Shown one piece after another: positions 10,413 through 21,298 of a DNA stretch of 64,000 nt. Origin of the DNA: Erinaceus europaeus. Taxonomy: Eukaryota > Chordata > Mammalia > Eulipotyphla > Erinaceidae. Within the stretch, counting starts at the first letter, position 1, and the number at the start of each line of letters is the position of its first letter. The stretch spans positions 33,720,361-33,784,360 of the forward strand of contig NC_080171.1 in NCBI RefSeq assembly GCF_950295315.1. Direction: 5' to 3'. The notes under the pieces were generated by a model. The model saw nothing but the letters and a program-made list of their open reading frames with translations, made no database searches and had not been told where the DNA came from. A program made the position numbers and the translations under genes.

Positions 10413-10829
10413 GAACACTCCTCCTTCCTGCTGCATCACATTATTTCCTACTCACTTTTCAATTTATAAGCTAGCAGTCCTGAGGGATGCTTGTGAAAGA
10501 CCCTCTCCTCCCTGGTTAGCCCAAATACCCATGTTTTAAACTCCCTTGGTATCTACACCACCAACTTCTTAGGACGTCTCATAGGACATTTGCACAGTCT
10601 TTTTCTACTGCCATTCTCTGACCCACCACCCCACCTACCCAGACTATAAAGCCCATAAAGACAGGGAACTTATCTCTTTTTGCTTACTATCTGATTCCAA
10701 AAACTAATGTAGTACATTCATCCCAAGGGAAGGAAGGAAGAACTAGAAGGAAGGAAAACCATAGGACAAACTGATACTACTAAAATTAAAATGAGGAAAT
10801 TTAGCATTTTAAGTTAACAATAATACTGC
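10411..10829. other. Unique sequence
   Basis: Nothing recognised except a weak AGGAAGGAAGAA tract near 10730. Confidence 0.5.
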
Positions 10830-10960
10830 ATGATGTACTTTCAGTATTAGGTAATGTTCTAAGATATATTTATAACTTACTCTTAATGACAAACCTATAA
10901 AGTCTTTATTTTTATTATCTTCATTTCATAAATGAAGGAGTTAGAGCTACATCAAGATTA
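10830..10960 (+). mobile_element. MIR fragment, sense
   Basis: GGTAATGTTCTAAGATATAT, then TTTTATTATCTTCATTTCAT and AAATGAAGGAGTTAGAGC, follow the MIR order (ttctaagc ... ttattatccccattttacagatgagg). Confidence 0.6.
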
Positions 10961-10969
10961 ACTATAAGG

Positions 10970-11287
10970 GGGGCTAGGCGGCAGTGCACCGGGTTAAGTG
11001 CACATAGTTCTAAGCACAAGGACCATCACAAGGATCCCAGTTCAAGCCCCGGCCCCCCACCTGCAGAGGGGTCACTTCACAAGCAGTGAAGCAGGTCTGC
11101 AGGTGTCTGTCTATCTTTCCTCCTCTCTGTCTTCTCTTGGTGTCTCTCTGTCCTATCCAACAATAACAAAAACAATAACAACAACAACAAAATAGAAAAA
11201 ATGACCACCAGGAGCAGTGGATTCATAGTGCAGGCACCAAGCCATAGCAGTAATCCTGGAGGCAAAAAAAAAAAAAAAAAAAAAAAA
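10970..11287 (+). mobile_element. SINE-A, sense, with 3' module
   Basis: Head GGCGGCAGTGCACCGGGTTA, then CTATCCAACAATAAC, module GCAGTGGATTCATAGTGCAG and a pure A tail of about 24. TSD ACTATAAGG at 10961-10969 and 11288-11296. Confidence 0.93.
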
Positions 11288-11638
11288 GACTATAAGGCTT
11301 AAGGAAGGGACTGGCAAGAGGTCACCTGAGAGGGTTCCACCTTGTCATGCACATAATCCAGGTTTAGGGTCCCAGCACACCACATAGAAGTATTACAAAA
11401 CTACAGAAAGCTTTGGTGGTGTTGTGTCTCCTTCTCTTTAAATATATATATATCTTAAAACTTGTATCGCTAGTGCTGAGAGAACACTTGTAGGTACAAA
11501 TGAAGACAATGAGTCTCCGAAAATAGAGGTATTTTGGCAGAGAAAGCTGTCCAGGACTAATTGTTCAGGGAAAAGTAAATACAGAACACTCAAAATTCCA
11601 CCAAAGCTCCATATTTAAATTCCATCAAAAAACAGACC

Positions 11639-11762
11639 GGGGCAGGAGTAGATAGCATAATGGTTATGCAAACAGACTCATGCCTGAGGCTCCAAAGTCC
11701 CAGGTTCAATCCCTTGCACCACCATAAGCCAGAGCTCTGGTAAAACAACAACAACAACAGAA
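11639..11762 (+). mobile_element. SINE-C, sense
   Basis: GATAGCATAATGGTTATGCA, CCCAGGTTCAATCCC and CACCATAAGCCAGAGC, ending in a CAACAACAA tail. Confidence 0.85.
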
Positions 11763-11769
11763 CAATAGA

Positions 11770-11950
11770 CCTGTGGGCTGGGTGGTGGTACACCTGGTTG
11801 AGTGCGCAAAGACCCAGGTCCGAACCCCTAGTCCTCACCTTCATAAGCAGTGAAGCAGTACTACAAGTGTCTGTCTCTCCCTCTCTGTCATCCCTTTCCT
11901 CTCAATTTCTGGCTATCTCTATCTAATAAATAAATAAATAAATAAATAAA
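11770..11950 (+). mobile_element. SINE-B, sense
   Basis: GGGTGGTGGTACACCTGGTT through CTATCTAATAAATAAATAAA. Sits directly behind the SINE-C. Confidence 0.88.
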
Positions 11951-12049
11951 TTACAAAAAAAGTTTTAAAAAAAAAACTGTGTGTATCAGGATACAGAGTC
12001 TGCCTAATCTGCATTAAAGAGTAGTTTTTAAAATGTGTGAATTGTGAAA

Positions 12050-12166
12050 TCAGATGCTGATGCAGCGGATAAAGCTTTGGGTTCTCAAGCAAGAAGTCCT
12101 GAGTTTGATCCCTGGCATTGCATTTGCTAGCATCATGCTCTAGTTCTCTCATTACTGAATAAATAT
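12050..12166 (+). mobile_element. SINE-D, sense
   Basis: GCAGCGGATAAAGCTTTGGG, AGTCCTGAGTTTGATCCC and a short A/T tail at GAATAAATA. Confidence 0.75.
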
Positions 12167-12169
12167 TTG

Positions 12170-12345
12170 GGGCCAGCAAAATCATTCGCTTGGATGATGT
12201 GCTACATTGTCATGCTCACAACTCAGGTTCAAACCCAACCCCCCACCACATTGAAGGTAACTTGAGTACTGTGGTCTTTTTCATTCTTTCTCTCTGCCTG
12301 TCTGTATCTAAAATAATTAATTAATTAATTAATTAAATTGTAAAA
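12170..12345 (+). mobile_element. SINE-E, sense
   Basis: GGGCCAGCAAAATCATTCGC, GTGCTACATTGTCATGC, AACTCAGGTTCAAACCC, ACTGTGGTCTTTTTC, ending in (ATTA)n at about 12314-12336. Confidence 0.75.
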
Positions 12346-12539
12346 AAAAACTGTATCTAGAAAATATAACATACCTTAGGACTGAAACAATATTATGACC
12401 ATAAGGATCTAGGAGATAGCGTCTGTACAAAATCTTTCCCAAACCAATTTTAAGGATTTTAACAACCAATGTCTTTAAGATTAGGGCTTCATTTTATTTG
12501 TAATTGGACTCTGAAAGTTAAAAAAAAAAAAAAAGTGGG

Positions 12540-12712
12540 TTGTGAGTGTTGAGGTGTTGGAGTGTTGGTGTCATGATGTATGATGGGGGGAAAAGAACTT
12601 AAACTGGGATTGAGAGTGTTCTGTAACACCTATTACAGGGAGATAAGAAGCTGCCCATATGTCAACAACTGTACTGTAAACCATTAACCTTCCAATTAAA
12701 ACAAAACAAAAC
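12540..12712 (+). mobile_element. L1 3'-end fragment, sense
   Basis: CCCATATGTCAACAACTGTA and ACCATTAACCTTCCAATTAA match the terminal segment of the L1 fragments at 31.7 kb and 23.7 kb. Ends in (AAAAC)n. Confidence 0.7.
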
Positions 12713-13429
12713 ACCTCTGCATCTTCTTTGCTAATCTGTCTCTATCTTCTCAATAGATGAAGATTTGAGATATTCTTAATCGAGATTTCAACTGCCTCTA
12801 TGTCCCTTTTCAAGACAAGCCTTTTCAACATGAATGTCAGGACGGGCTGATTAAAACAAGAACAGAGTAAATCAATAACCCATCCTCACTTCACTTTTGA
12901 TAGAACAGATACTGAAGATGCTAAATGAACAGAAGAAGCAAAGAGAAACAGAAAGAATCTAGAATTAAGGGAAAAGCAGCTGCCTAAGAAGAAAGATTAG
13001 CATACAGAGATTGTTTAGAAAAAGAGAACATGAAAAGGAAGGTGCTGCCTTCCCAACACCTACAAGAACTCACTCACTGAGCTCACCACTGTGGATCAAT
13101 TTCTTTTGAACCTAAACCTGGAATGTTTAAACAGGTCGAAAAGCTTGGGGGGGGGGGGGAGAAGAAGAATACAACATGGAAATAACAGATAACTTATTTG
13201 TAAAACAGAACTCTAGATGGAGCAGTTCCCTCTATTTAAAGTTTCTGCAGAGGTTGATGCTAACTTCACTGGATTTTGTGACTACTGAGAATAGGAGGGA
13301 TCCATGTAGAGAGGGAGAGGAAGGAGAGGTCTTAGAGTAGAAAGAACTTGGAAAATGTGTCCAAAGCATGCAGTGTGTTATAGAACATGACAGAGGGCAC
13401 AAGTTCAGGAGTTTTATCTGCTGGAGTTT
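12713..13429. other. Unique sequence
   Basis: No gene seen. Contains a G13 run at about 13147-13159. Confidence 0.5.
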
Positions 13430-13615
13430 AAATTAAAACTTCCATGATCTGTTAGTTATAATTGCTCTAGACCTCAGGTTTTCCACCTTAATAATAATGT
13501 CTAGTTTCTAAGATTTTTAAGGAAATGAATTGATTAATCAGTGAATCTGATCAAAGGAACTAGTACTTGTTAACTTCAGAGCCATAATAAATGCTCAACA
13601 AATAATGCTACTGCT
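13430..13615 (-). mobile_element. MIR, antisense
   Basis: CTAGACCTCAGGTTTTCCAC, CTTAATAATAATGTC and ATAATAAATGCTCAACAAAT follow the complementary MIR order (gcctcagtttcctcatc ... gctcaataaatg). Confidence 0.65.
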
Positions 13616-13639
13616 ACTGGCAAAGATGACCTATTTTTA

Positions 13640-13850
13640 CTTATTTCTTTATTAGTGATTTAATAGTGATTTACAAAATTATAAAAAAAGTAAGTTTATA
13701 ATTCCACATCGTTACCACCATCAGAGTTCTGTATCCCTTTCCCCCTCCAGAGGAAAATGCAATAGTTCTCCAAGGTCACAGACACTAGTAGATTTTATAT
13801 CTATATCTACATAGATAAAAAAAAAAAAAATTTTCCACTTTCTTTTTCTA
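13640..13850 (-). mobile_element. L1 3'-end-like fragment, antisense
   Basis: TTTATTAGTGATTTAATAGT, ACCACCATCAGAGTTCTG and AATAGTTCTCCAAGGTCAC. A related segment is at 41.67-41.85 kb. The complement ends in a TTAAATCACTAATAAA-like A-rich end. Confidence 0.55.
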
Positions 13851-14677
13851 CTGCCCTGCCTTCACTTCCTTTCTAATTCACACCTCTATCTACTACTACT
13901 TCCAAGTATCCTTTTCTCCTCTTGTCTCTCAGATAAGTAAAAGATTTTCTGAGTTCTTCTGATGTTTTCCAGATTCTCTACCTTTTTAGTGATGGTATTA
14001 AAAACACAGATTCCTGGTAACAAACATTTCAGGTCTAGTTGAATTGGGGTCCAGAGCCCTCTGAAGATAGCCTATCTATCTAGAGCAGAAGTAAATCAGC
14101 TATACTGAATAATTTTGCAGTCAACTAGAAATAACATGCACAAGGCTCTTCTGGAAAAGGTCTTCAGCATGAGCTGTACACTTTGAGGTAGAAGCCCTAA
14201 GTAAGACGCCATCTCCCAGAAATTCTCCTTTCTAGGCTTTGTCCTATTACATCATTTTCTTCTCTTCCCTATTTTAGCTTTCACTCTCAAATCTTTCCCC
14301 TCCGCTTACTTTTCTACTTTGTACTCTTTTTCCCCCAGTCCTTTGAAATCTCTGCTCTTCTTCCCATGTGAGGATCCTGTCCAGACAGACTAAGCAGATC
14401 TGTTTCCTCTATACTTTAAACACTGGGGGCCAACAGAAGGAATGTTTCTTTTGGGTGGGTACCAGATAACTCTGGAGAGTGGGGGAAGAATTTTTAATGA
14501 TGCAGCAAGAAAGAAAATATTTAGGTTTCATTTTAATTGAACTTTTTGTTAGCTTGCTACATTTTAGTAGGTGAAAAGAAGTCAACATAGGAGAACACTG
14601 GGAATGAAAATACACATAACTCTCTAGTTACATGCAAGGAAGAGAGGAGTGAAACACAGCAAAGGGAAATCTAGTAG
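13851..14677. other. Unique sequence
   Basis: Pyrimidine-rich at 13840-14350. No gene or repeat recognised. Confidence 0.5.
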
Positions 14678-14864
14678 AAGTTTTTTTTATTTTATTTTTG
14701 TTATTTGTGTTTCAGCACTGAGGATGTCTTTTCAGACTCTTGTCTTTTCAGACAGAGACAGAGACAAAGAGAGTTGTAGTGGGGGCTGGTCTTGTGCCGG
14801 GCTGAGCTTCACTGACGGGAGACAGACGACCCGGGACTCATGGTTGAGCTGTACGCAGTATCTC

Positions 14865-14870
14865 TTTATT
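14865..14870 (-). terminator. LTR polyadenylation signal
   Basis: AATAAA on the - strand downstream of the TATA box inside the solo LTR. Confidence 0.6.
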
Positions 14871-14936
14871 CATGCAGGACGCAGCACAATCTAAGCCAAG
14901 CTAAGCTAAACTAAAAACTAAAACGAACAATGTTGT

Positions 14937-14945
14937 CTTTATATA
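14937..14945 (-). promoter_or_regulatory. LTR TATA box
   Basis: TATATAAAG on the - strand, about 70 bp upstream of the LTR polyadenylation signal, the spacing expected across R. Confidence 0.65.
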
Positions 14946-15041
14946 TACTTCCCAAGTAGAGTGTGAACAGGATGTGACATAGAGAGGGTGGAGAGAAAAG
15001 TGACTGGTGAAAATCAGGGTGTGACAAGGAGAGGGGGCAGA

Positions 15042-15075
15042 GCAGGTGAGAATTCTACCACTGAACCACCAATGC
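15042..15075 (-). other. tRNA-Gly(GCC) 5'-half-like segment inside the LTR
   Basis: The - strand reads GCATTGGTGGTTCAGTGG followed by TAGAATTCTCACCTGC, which equals the first 34 nt of mammalian tRNA-Gly(GCC) as I remember it, except one base (CGCC to CACC). The match stops near the anticodon stem and the rest of the tRNA is absent, so it is not a tRNA gene. It includes a Pol III A-box-like TGGTTCAGTGG. Confidence 0.7.
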
Positions 15076-15294
15076 CCTGGAGGGAAGGTGGTGCTTTATG
15101 TAAATGTAAAAGTGATTTATGTAAATAGACCACAGCTTTGAGTGGGATCAAACTAATCTCATACAGACATACTGGTGTTTAAGCCGGGGGGAGCTGTCAT
15201 ACTATCCAACATCCTTGAACCCTGGGTGACACACATAGCAAAGCAGCACACTATACTAGTGAGTGAGCTTTTTTTTTTTTTTGCCAGCCCAGCA

Positions 15295-16989
15295 GAAGCA
15301 TCTTAAGCTTTCTTAGCTCTTTCACTAAGTCTGAGTTTAATACTGTCTTTCTGACTTCACTCTGTATGATTGGCCCATAAAACTGGCACGATAATGAACA
15401 ACTTCATTACTTTTAGTTTATTTCTGTCTGTTGGGTCCAGTTCCACGGCCAGCAACTTTTATAGAGTGTCACAGCCCAATTAAATCTAGGAAAGTAAGCA
15501 CTGTGAAAAGAGGTGATTTAACTTGTGAAGTAACTCTATACTCTACAAGGAATCCCCGGCTTTTCAAAAATTCAAGTTATACCACTTCACTTTTCCAAAA
15601 GACCCCCATTTATACCTTTGTGCTAGCCCAAAGAAATTTAAGGTCAGAAGATTCTTTACAAGGAGTCTAAGAAACCATCTGGTACAATGTTCCCATCCTA
15701 AAGATGAGAAAATGGAGACTCACGTGGGGTAAGTCAGTTCCATAAAGATTCTGTCTGTCTTGTAAAATGTATCTCTCCTGAAGACAAAGATTTCCTACCA
15801 CTCTCCAGTAAAGCTACTACTAAGTTTTCTTGCTAAAATTCTTCAGATTGTTTACTATTTGTCTTGATAAAACTTGGATGATAAAAGGAACTTCCGTCTT
15901 AATATTGGTAGATCTTTTAACTCATTGCTCCTGAGGAAACATTCTGTTACCACGGGTAAAAAGAAATAAAAATAAATAAATAAATATAGGTAGTTCTATA
16001 TACTTCAACCTGATATCTAAGATCAATAATGGTTTCTTTTTCTAGAGATACATTATCACTGATGCTGTGAATATTGTTTCTTGTTTCTTTGTTCTCCTGT
16101 CACATAGTGTATTTTAAGGTAAATATTATGAATTCAAATATTTACTACATAAATAGCTGTGAAACATGCACAACTATAAGATAATGACACATTAATATAC
16201 CCCTTGGATTTCACAGCACAAATAGGGCACCAATTAGAGGGGTCCCTAAAACTGTCCATCCTAGTCTAACACAGACTGTATGAGACACCAGGGGAGAAAT
16301 AAATCTATGAAAGAACTCCAAACCTATTGTATACCTAACCAGAGGACAGCAGTGAAATTTGCAATGACATAATGTTGAGTAGTGTCCCTGGGAATGACAC
16401 TGAGAGCAACCCAGGCTTTGGTAGGGGTCAGAGGATCTGGCATATGTCTCCTCTTCCTTCCTCTGGTCTTTTGTATGTAAAATGACAAGAGCTCCAAGTT
16501 TATGGTGTTAGTCTGTTATGACAGTTCAAGGAGAAAGTACCAGTGTCAGGGAATGTGACTGTTGATTCTACATTTGTTCTTTCAGTGAAGGGGCCATATG
16601 GATTCAAAGTATCTATCAATTGCCCCCATGGACAGAAAATCACAGGCCCCATCAAGTGTTTCTCAGGCTGATGTAGCCATAAGACAACCTGGTTGGGGAG
16701 TAGGAAGAGCAAAAATGTTTATGAGTGAAGCGATTAAACACTGCTTCAAAACCAAACTTTTAAAACAGTGAGCAAAACAGTTAACTCAGTAGTCATTTTC
16801 CCCAGGACCCTGTAGATAATTTATGTAGGGATAAATAGTTACCCATGGGGCAGGGGACCTGAAAAATGGGAGAGATTCAAATGATGATAGTGTTGTGAAT
16901 AAATTAGTGGTGTCTGGTCATTAGTGTACCCTGACTAGAGAATGACAACAATCACACAGGGTCAGGTGAGTGAACCGGAAAAATAAACA
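15295..16989. other. Unique sequence, faint MIR-like patch
   Basis: About 1.7 kb without a recognised gene. ATCCTAAAGATGAGAAAATG at 15695-15715 resembles a MIR core. Confidence 0.45.
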
Positions 16990-17680
16990 CTTGTTTAGTG
17001 TTTGCTCTGTGCCAGCTATTATTTTAAGAGCTTTCAGCATATAATGTATTTAGTCCTCCAACATCGCCCCGCCAGATATTCGTCGGGATGCGGCATCATC
17101 TAAGTTCATTTCCCACGTCTACGCTCGACCTGACCTGCCAATATACGCGGATATCTTCGCCCACCCTGTCCAACGCTTGACGTCTCGTCACCCAATCTGG
17201 TCCCCTACACCTACACTGAACTTCTCTGTTCCAGACTCTTGGAAACAGAGTTGGCAGTCAGCTGAGGTAAAGAACAAACACCTCATCACAGACCCCTGCG
17301 AGCGTCAACCCGGCTTTGACCTAGCACGTTATGATTGGGCCCTCCTCAATCGCTATCCAACAGGCCATGGCTGGTGTGCCGCTATGTTCCATCGCTGGGG
17401 AGCCAGAGACGACCCGAACTGCCCCTGTGGCTACAGACAGACTATGACCCACATAGTCAACGACTGCCACCTCTCCAGATTCAAAGGAGGTCTCGAAACT
17501 TTACATCAGGCTCAACCTGGCGCTGTTAACTGGCTACAGAAGAAGTCCTCCAAACAACGGTGGGGCAAGCACCAACTCCAACTGCATTTTATAAGTGAAA
17601 AAACTGAGACATAGCATTAAGTCCCCACATCTAGTAAGGGAAGGGGTTGGGTCTTAAGACGGAGCCATTATCCTATTCCA
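16990..17680 (+). mobile_element. MIR, sense, split by a Jockey-like insertion
   Basis: Left part: TGCTCTGTGCCAGCTATTA and TTTAGTCCTCCAA. Right part after the insert: TTTATAAGTGAAAAAACTGA. The halves join into the MIR order across 17062-17544. Confidence 0.7.
17062..17544 (+). mobile_element. Jockey/CR1-like non-LTR retrotransposon, copy 2, 5'-truncated and 3'-shortened
   Basis: An open frame runs through this 483-bp copy: IAPPDIRRDAASSKFIS, FSVPDSWKQSWQSAEV, TGHGWCAAMFHRWG, the CPCG...H...C cluster and AVNWLQKK. A TSD of AGTCCTCCAA occurs at 17052-17061 and 17544-17553. Unlike the other copies it stops at an internal GAAGAAG, about 14 bases before the element's stop codon, and the frame then runs into host DNA. 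It lacks endonuclease and RT, so it is an inert fragment. Confidence 0.88.
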
Positions 17681-17847
17681 AAGCCCAAGAAGCTTATCAG
17701 TAAATGATGATTATTATTGGTTCTCAGACAGACTTATATGAGTCAAGATGATGTCAACAAGCCAACTGTTCTTCCTTTTTCCTCCCTCTGATCCCATTCA
17801 CCCATGAAACCCACTCCTCATGCACTCAGAGGAGAACCCAGTGTTGT

Positions 17848-18126
17848 TGTTTTTTTTTAATTTTTTAATATTTATTCCCTTTTGTTGCCCTTGTTGTTTT
17901 ACTGTTGTAGTTATTATTGTTGTTGTTGTTGTTAGATAGGATAGAAAGAAATGGAGAGAGGAGGGGAAGAGAGGGGAGAGAAAGATAGACACCTGCAGAC
18001 CTGCTTCACCGCTTGTGAAGCGACTCTCCTGCAGGTAGGGAGCCAGGGGCTCGAACCGGTATCCTTACGCCAGTCCTTTAGCTTTGCACCACCTGCGCTT
18101 AACCCGCTGTACTACTGCCCAACTCC
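17848..18126 (-). mobile_element. SINE-A, antisense
   Basis: TTATTCCCTTTTGTTGCCC, CCTGCTTCACCGCTTGTG, GGGCTCGAACCGGTATCC and CCGCTGTACTACTGCCC. Flanks GAGAACCCAG and GGAGCCCAGG suggest an imperfect TSD. Confidence 0.9.
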
Positions 18127-18550
18127 TGGGAGCCCAGGTTTTTTAGGAGCTCCTGAACCCTGGCAAGGTTACTAAGGCTGAGCTAAACTGTTCTAGACTA
18201 AGAGCAGATCATTCCAGAGTCTCTTTAAGCTTTGCTTTGGCACTGGGCCTAACCTTTATTTTGTAACTGATTTACTTTACCCAGAAGTCTATTTTTGCTA
18301 CCGTCTGTGAGAAAGGGATAGATTCAGGAAATCTTCAGTTGGCCAACTGAAAATTAAATAAAAAACTCATCAGGCCCTAAAGCCTTATTCTCAAATGTCA
18401 AACAATTAGCACAGTGAATCAGTCTTTCAAAATAGAAATATTTTTTATCCAGTGTTTAAGTTTTTGCAGCAGAACGTCATTTCACAGTTTGAAAAAACAA
18501 AAAGCAAACTATAGTCTGAAATTCAGTTCTAGTTTTCTTTCTTTTAGCTT

Positions 18551-18757
18551 TTATTTCTTTCTTTTCTTAATTATCTATTGGAAATAGAGAGAGAAATTGA
18601 GAGGGGAGTGGAGAGTAGAGGGGGAAACAGAGAGACACCTGTAACCTTATTTCACCACTCATGAAGTTTTCCCCCTGAAGGAAGAGAACAGGGGCTTGAA
18701 CCTATATCCTTTGTACTGTGATGTATGCGTTTAACCTGGTGTGCCATCGCCTGGACC
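18551..18757 (-). mobile_element. SINE-B, antisense
   Basis: ATTATCTATTGGAAATAGAG, AGAGACACCTGTAACC and GTGTGCCATCGCCTGG. Confidence 0.8.
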
Positions 18758-18759
18758 TT

Positions 18760-18889
18760 TCTTTTTTTCTGAACCAGTGTGCTGCTCAGCTCTGTCACAT
18801 AGTGGTACTGAGGATTGGACCTGGGACCTCAAAACCTTGAACATGAAAGTCTGTTGTATAAACTACTGTGCTATCTCACTAGCCTCTAT
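18760..18889 (-). mobile_element. SINE-C, antisense
   Basis: GTGCTGCTCAGCTCTGTC, GATTGGACCTGGGACC and AAACTACTGTGCTATCTC. Confidence 0.75.
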
Positions 18890-19515
18890 TTCTTAACTGA
18901 ACAATTTTCTTAAATTTTCTGTGTTAGAGCTGCCCCACTTATCATATAAGCACATTACACTCTACTTTACAAGTGAGGATTAATGGATTAAAGTATGTAA
19001 ATACTTTAGAATATGCCTGGCACATAACAGCTATATAAATGTTAGCTTTTTGTTGTTATTAACTTTTTTCTATTATAGTTTAGTCCTTTTACAACACTGT
19101 TCATAAAAAACAACTGTGCTGATGCTTTATTCCTTTTGAAAATGGTTTCCCTATTTTTTTGCCACCTCACCAGGACCAGCCACCACCCATCCCCTATAAA
19201 CCCCATCCCTACCATTTCATCTTTTCTGTAAAAGCAAAGGAAATTACACTTAAAAGCCTTGTGGAATTACAACACTCAACATGCTCATAAAAGTCAGGAA
19301 ATACAAAAGTTAGAATTCTCTGAAGACATTAACTCAGAACCATAGCTCTGATATATTTCCAGAGGACTCAATGCAGCTTCCTGAAGTTTCAGGCAATACA
19401 TTTAGAGGCCTTCCACAACAGCTGCCTCTACCTTCTAGGATGCTCCTTAGGGATATCAGTTGGACTCTGGATATGGTCTCTATCCTTGCTCCAGACTCAG
19501 GACCACTTCACAGAG
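18890..19515. other. Unique sequence with weak MIR-like end
   Basis: ATGCCTGGCACATAACAGC near 19012 recalls the MIR end. No gene recognised. Confidence 0.4.
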
Positions 19516-19709
19516 CAATGGTTCTCAGACTTGAGTAGGCATAAGAATGCCCTTGGAGGGCTTGTGAAAACAGATTGCTGGGCCTCTACTCTCTACTCAT
19601 TACAGAGCCTCTACTCTCTACTCATTACAGCTGGGGATGGGCTGATAACTTATTCTAACTAGTAGCTCCATGATGCTGATGGCTAGACTAAACTTTAAGA
19701 ACCACTGCC
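19516..19709 (+). mobile_element. MER5A-like DNA transposon with inner 25-bp duplication
   Basis: Terminal inverted repeats CAATGGTTCTCAGAC and AAGAACCACTG are both present, with GCTTGTGAAAACAGATTGCT and GATGCTGATGG inside. GCCTCTACTCTCTACTCATT plus ACAGA occurs twice in tandem at 19582-19606 and 19607-19630. Confidence 0.8.
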
Positions 19710-19849
19710 AAGGACATTTCTCTCTTCTTCAAATTCACTTCTTCTCCCTCAAATCCCATAGGTGCTCATGTATGTTACTCTCTTATTGATTCTTGCAGCA
19801 CGGGACTTCACACATGCATGCTTTCACTGTTCTGGGACCAAACTTTTCA

Positions 19850-20030
19850 TTCTTTTTTAAAATTTCAGATAGAGAGGACAGAGATAGAAAGGATAAGCAC
19901 CAAAAACACTACTCTGCCATCTACAGAGCATCCCCTAGTGCTATCCATGGTGCTCCTCTGTAGTGCCAGGGATCGAACTTTGCACATGGTATAGGTATGT
20001 ATTGCACCAGGGGAGCTATCTCCTGGCTCT
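19850..20030 (-). mobile_element. SINE-F, antisense
   Basis: TTCAGATAGAGAGGACAGAG, TGCCAGGGATCGAACTTTGC and GGAGCTATCTCCTGGC. Confidence 0.6.
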
Positions 20031-20040
20031 ATGTCTCAGT

Positions 20041-20392
20041 TTTTTTTGTTTTTTTAACTGTTCGTTTGTTTTTGCCTCCAGGGTTATTGCTGGGGCTCGG
20101 TACCTGCACCACAAATCCACTGCTCCTGGAGACCATTTTATCCCCCATTTTTGTTGTCCTTGTTGTTATTATTGTTATTGTTGCTATTGCTATTATTACT
20201 GGATAGGACAGAGAGAAGTCGAGAGAGGAGGGGAAGACAAAGGAGGGGAGAGAAAGACAGACCTGCTTCACCATCTGTGAAGTGACTCCCCTACAGGTGG
20301 GAAGCCAGGGGCTCGAACTGGGATCCTTATACCAGTCCTTGTGCTGTGCACCATATGTACTTAACCTGCTGCTTCACTGCCTGGCCCCCAAT
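20041..20392 (-). mobile_element. SINE-A, antisense, with 3' module
   Basis: TTTGCCTCCAGGGTTATTGC, AATCCACTGCTCCTGGAG, ACTGGATAGGACAGAGAG and TTAACCTGCTGCTTCACTGC. Confidence 0.9.
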
Positions 20393-20399
20393 GTTTTAA

Positions 20400-21298
20400 G
20401 AAATATAAAAGGGGGACAGGTGGTGATATGTGTGATTAAACTAGAATGACTTTGAGAACCCACCAAATCACCGGTGAGTGCAAACACGTGTGGCTCGTGG
20501 ACAGAAAGGAGCCTAAGGAAAGATTCTTGGGGTGAAAGCCTATATCTACTCCTGAGTGGCTGGTTACAGTCTGCCACCTCCAGTCTGTTTTATTAACAAA
20601 AAAGACTGCTGACAGGAGGAAAGGAGTCACCTAAGATTCACCAAATGCAACTGTGAGTCTCCATCACTACTGCCCTTTGGAGACTAGAACAGCAGCCAGG
20701 AGGCTCCGTGTTGACATTGGGGGGGGGGGGTCGCAGAGAACTGGCCCAGAAACTCAGGAGATAAACTATACCTGGTGGGCTAGAGGTGGGGCTGTATAGT
20801 GAGAACCTTTCCACACTGTTCTGAAGAATTGGGAAGACATGGTGAATAACTGCCACAAAACCCACAGAGGATAAACAGGACTTGTTTGGAAACTCACAGG
20901 GCCAAGTACTTTCAGCTTGGCTCTGGCTACTGGAAGAGCAGCTGAATTGAGCTCGTTGCTTTGGATCCTCGGGGCATGGGATTTTCTGTGCATAAACACT
21001 GTGTTATCTCTCCCCCACCCTGATTTATCTCTTAGTCTGGAGTGAGTAATTAAGCTAAGAAGCCTATTTATAGTTTAAAAGCCCTCAGGCTCCCATGGCC
21101 TAAAGGGAAGAAAAAGAGCAAAAGAGATTTTAACAGCCACTGTGCTTCATCACTGACTGAGATAATATTGAAACAACTGTTAATTTCCACAACTGTGAAC
21201 TCTTTAAATACCTTACTTAGGCACAAGTCAATCTAGGCAAGAGTGATCAGTAATTTGAAAAGTACAGAGAGAGGGACCTCATAACATACTATATAGAA
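20400..21298 (+). mobile_element. Probable L1 5' UTR, degraded
   Basis: Lies directly upstream of the ORF1-like region in the same orientation, is moderately GC-rich and has no other identity. Includes a G11 run at about 20719. The call is by position only; about 20410-20435 may instead be a short SINE-B head. Confidence 0.4.

Larger units (their letters stand above)
14795..15211 (-). mobile_element. Solo endogenous-retroviral LTR, antisense, about 417 bp
   Basis: Read on the - strand it begins TGTTGGATAGTATGAC (plus end 15211) and ends near GCCCGGCA (14795), giving TG...CA ends. It holds a TATA box (TATATAAAG, 14937-14945) and a polyadenylation signal (AATAAA, 14865-14870) in U3-R order. 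Flanks share CTTG within GTCTTG (left) and TCCTTG (right), an imperfect short TSD. No internal retroviral sequence is present, so it is a recombination remnant. Its U3 contains a tRNA-Gly-like segment at 15042-15075. Family unknown to me. Confidence 0.75.
14678..15289 (-). mobile_element. SINE-E, antisense, split by a solo LTR
   Basis: The left part (14678-14794) carries T-rich tail complement and GTAGTGGGGGCTGGTC. The right part (15212-15289) continues TTGAACCCTGGGTGACAC, GGCAAAGCAGCACACTATAC. Joined, they form one continuous SINE-E complement, so the LTR entered later. Confidence 0.65.

Noticed and set aside
10238..10474. ORFs over CA/GT microsatellites here and at 30.2, 38.7 and 58.3 kb
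   Set aside because: Thr-His or Val-Cys dipeptide runs from dinucleotide repeats, not genes.
15042..15075. Functional tRNA-Gly gene
   Set aside because: Only the 5' half is present; the B-box and 3' half are missing and it lies within an LTR.
14795..15211. Full provirus
   Set aside because: No gag, pol or env sequence and no second LTR nearby; the flanks rejoin into one SINE, so it is a solo LTR.
17177..17614. Host gene with a zinc-knuckle domain
   Set aside because: The same protein occurs at several loci with TSDs and truncations, so it is a retrotransposon fragment; the last part of the ORF is flanking MIR.
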